Below, piece by piece: positions 63,838 through 64,000 of a stretch of DNA of 64,000 nt (position 1 is the stretch's first letter; each line of letters starts with the position of its first letter). The notes under the pieces were generated by a model. That model did not search any database. It was not told the DNA's origin and was given only the letters and a program-made list of their open reading frames with translations. This stretch comes from an uncultured Cellvibrio sp. (lineage in GTDB: Bacteria > Pseudomonadota > Gammaproteobacteria > Pseudomonadales > Cellvibrionaceae): the NCBI GenBank assembly GCA_946481095.1, contig CAMLML010000001.1, forward strand, positions 1 to 64,000, written 5' to 3'. The position numbers and the translations under genes were made by a program.

Positions 63838-64000
63838 TTATTCCTGTAGCAATGGAAGGCTCATGGTAACTGTAGTTCCTTGATTGGGTTCGCTAACAAC
63901 ATTCAACGTGCCACCCAATTCACCAATGTATTCTTTTGAAAGATAGGCACCAATACCCATTCCTTTGCCTGATTTGGTGGTCTCAAAAGGTTTAAAAAGT
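63838..64000 (-). CDS. prsK: PrsK histidine kinase, C-terminal end (cut by window edge)
   Basis: 53 C-terminal residues; the rest lies beyond the window. The remaining sequence contains the G2 box of the histidine-kinase ATPase domain (GKGMGIGAYLSKEYI) and ends VTMSLPLLQE. Six bases separate its stop from prsR. PrsK/PrsR pairs are conserved in exosortase genomes (TIGR02916). Confidence 0.85.
   Translation of the reverse strand, partial: LFKPFETTKSGKGMGIGAYLSKEYIGELGGTLNVVSEPNQGTTVTMSLPLLQE

Noticed and set aside
1..64000. CRISPR arrays, tRNA genes, insertion sequences, prophage or toxin-antitoxin genes
   Set aside because: I looked for regularly spaced repeats, transposase or integrase motifs and cloverleaf-like sequences and found none.

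Overview
The window looks like a chromosomal segment of a gammaproteobacterium, most probably Cellvibrionaceae (Cellvibrio-like). The ribosomal gene order and protein sequences are gammaproteobacterial. The Ser-rich low-complexity linkers and the complete exosortase A (XrtA/PEP-CTERM) exopolysaccharide gene set fit that family. The genus is an inference.

Layout. (1) 1-10061: the 3' part of the S10 operon (rpsC fragment, rplP, rpmC, rpsQ), the spc operon (rplN to secY, rpmJ) and the alpha operon (rpsM to rplQ), in the conserved order. A strong terminator follows rpmJ and another follows rplQ. (2) 10100-25721: a GNAT acetyltransferase gene, then a two-protein PKS/NRPS assembly line (A-PCP-KS-AT-ACP-aminotransferase, then C-A-PCP-C-A-PCP) without a thioesterase. 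Two small alpha/beta hydrolases with non-serine nucleophile elbows follow. (3) 23.8-27.9 kb: several palindromic intergenic repeats around an acyltransferase gene and rlmA. (4) 27.9-43.2 kb: XrtA-type exopolysaccharide core: deacetylase and UDP-sugar dehydrogenase on the minus strand; sugar transferase, Wza-like export lipoprotein, chain-length protein, a BY-kinase-like protein with a broken P-loop, an outer-membrane barrel protein and the PrsT TPR lipoprotein on the plus strand; then FemAB, two deacetylases and an ATP-grasp ligase on the minus strand. (5) 43.4-60.1 kb: variable glycan region, visibly more AT-rich: Wzy-like ligase/polymerase, seven or eight glycosyltransferases, a low-molecular-weight tyrosine phosphatase, a beta-helix protein, a second acyltransferase, an ABC exporter and a DegT-family aminotransferase. 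(6) 60.1-64.0 kb: exosortase A fused to an EpsI domain, a Ser/Arg-repeat lipoprotein, the sigma-54 response regulator PrsR and the end of the PrsK histidine kinase.

How it works together. Regions 4-6 should build, acylate, deacetylate, polymerise and export an extracellular polysaccharide under PrsK/PrsR control, with exosortase processing PEP-CTERM proteins encoded elsewhere; I found none here. The assembly line in region 2 is predicted by eye to make a short beta-amino-acid-containing peptide (proline-like starter, one malonate unit, transamination, Ser, Gly). Its two hydrolases resemble the pair known to accompany XrtA loci, which suggests, but does not prove, a functional link between the small molecule and the exopolysaccharide/exosortase system. 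That link is the most novel aspect of the window. There is no gene-free stretch longer than 300 bases, and I saw no tRNA, rRNA, CRISPR array, insertion sequence or prophage.
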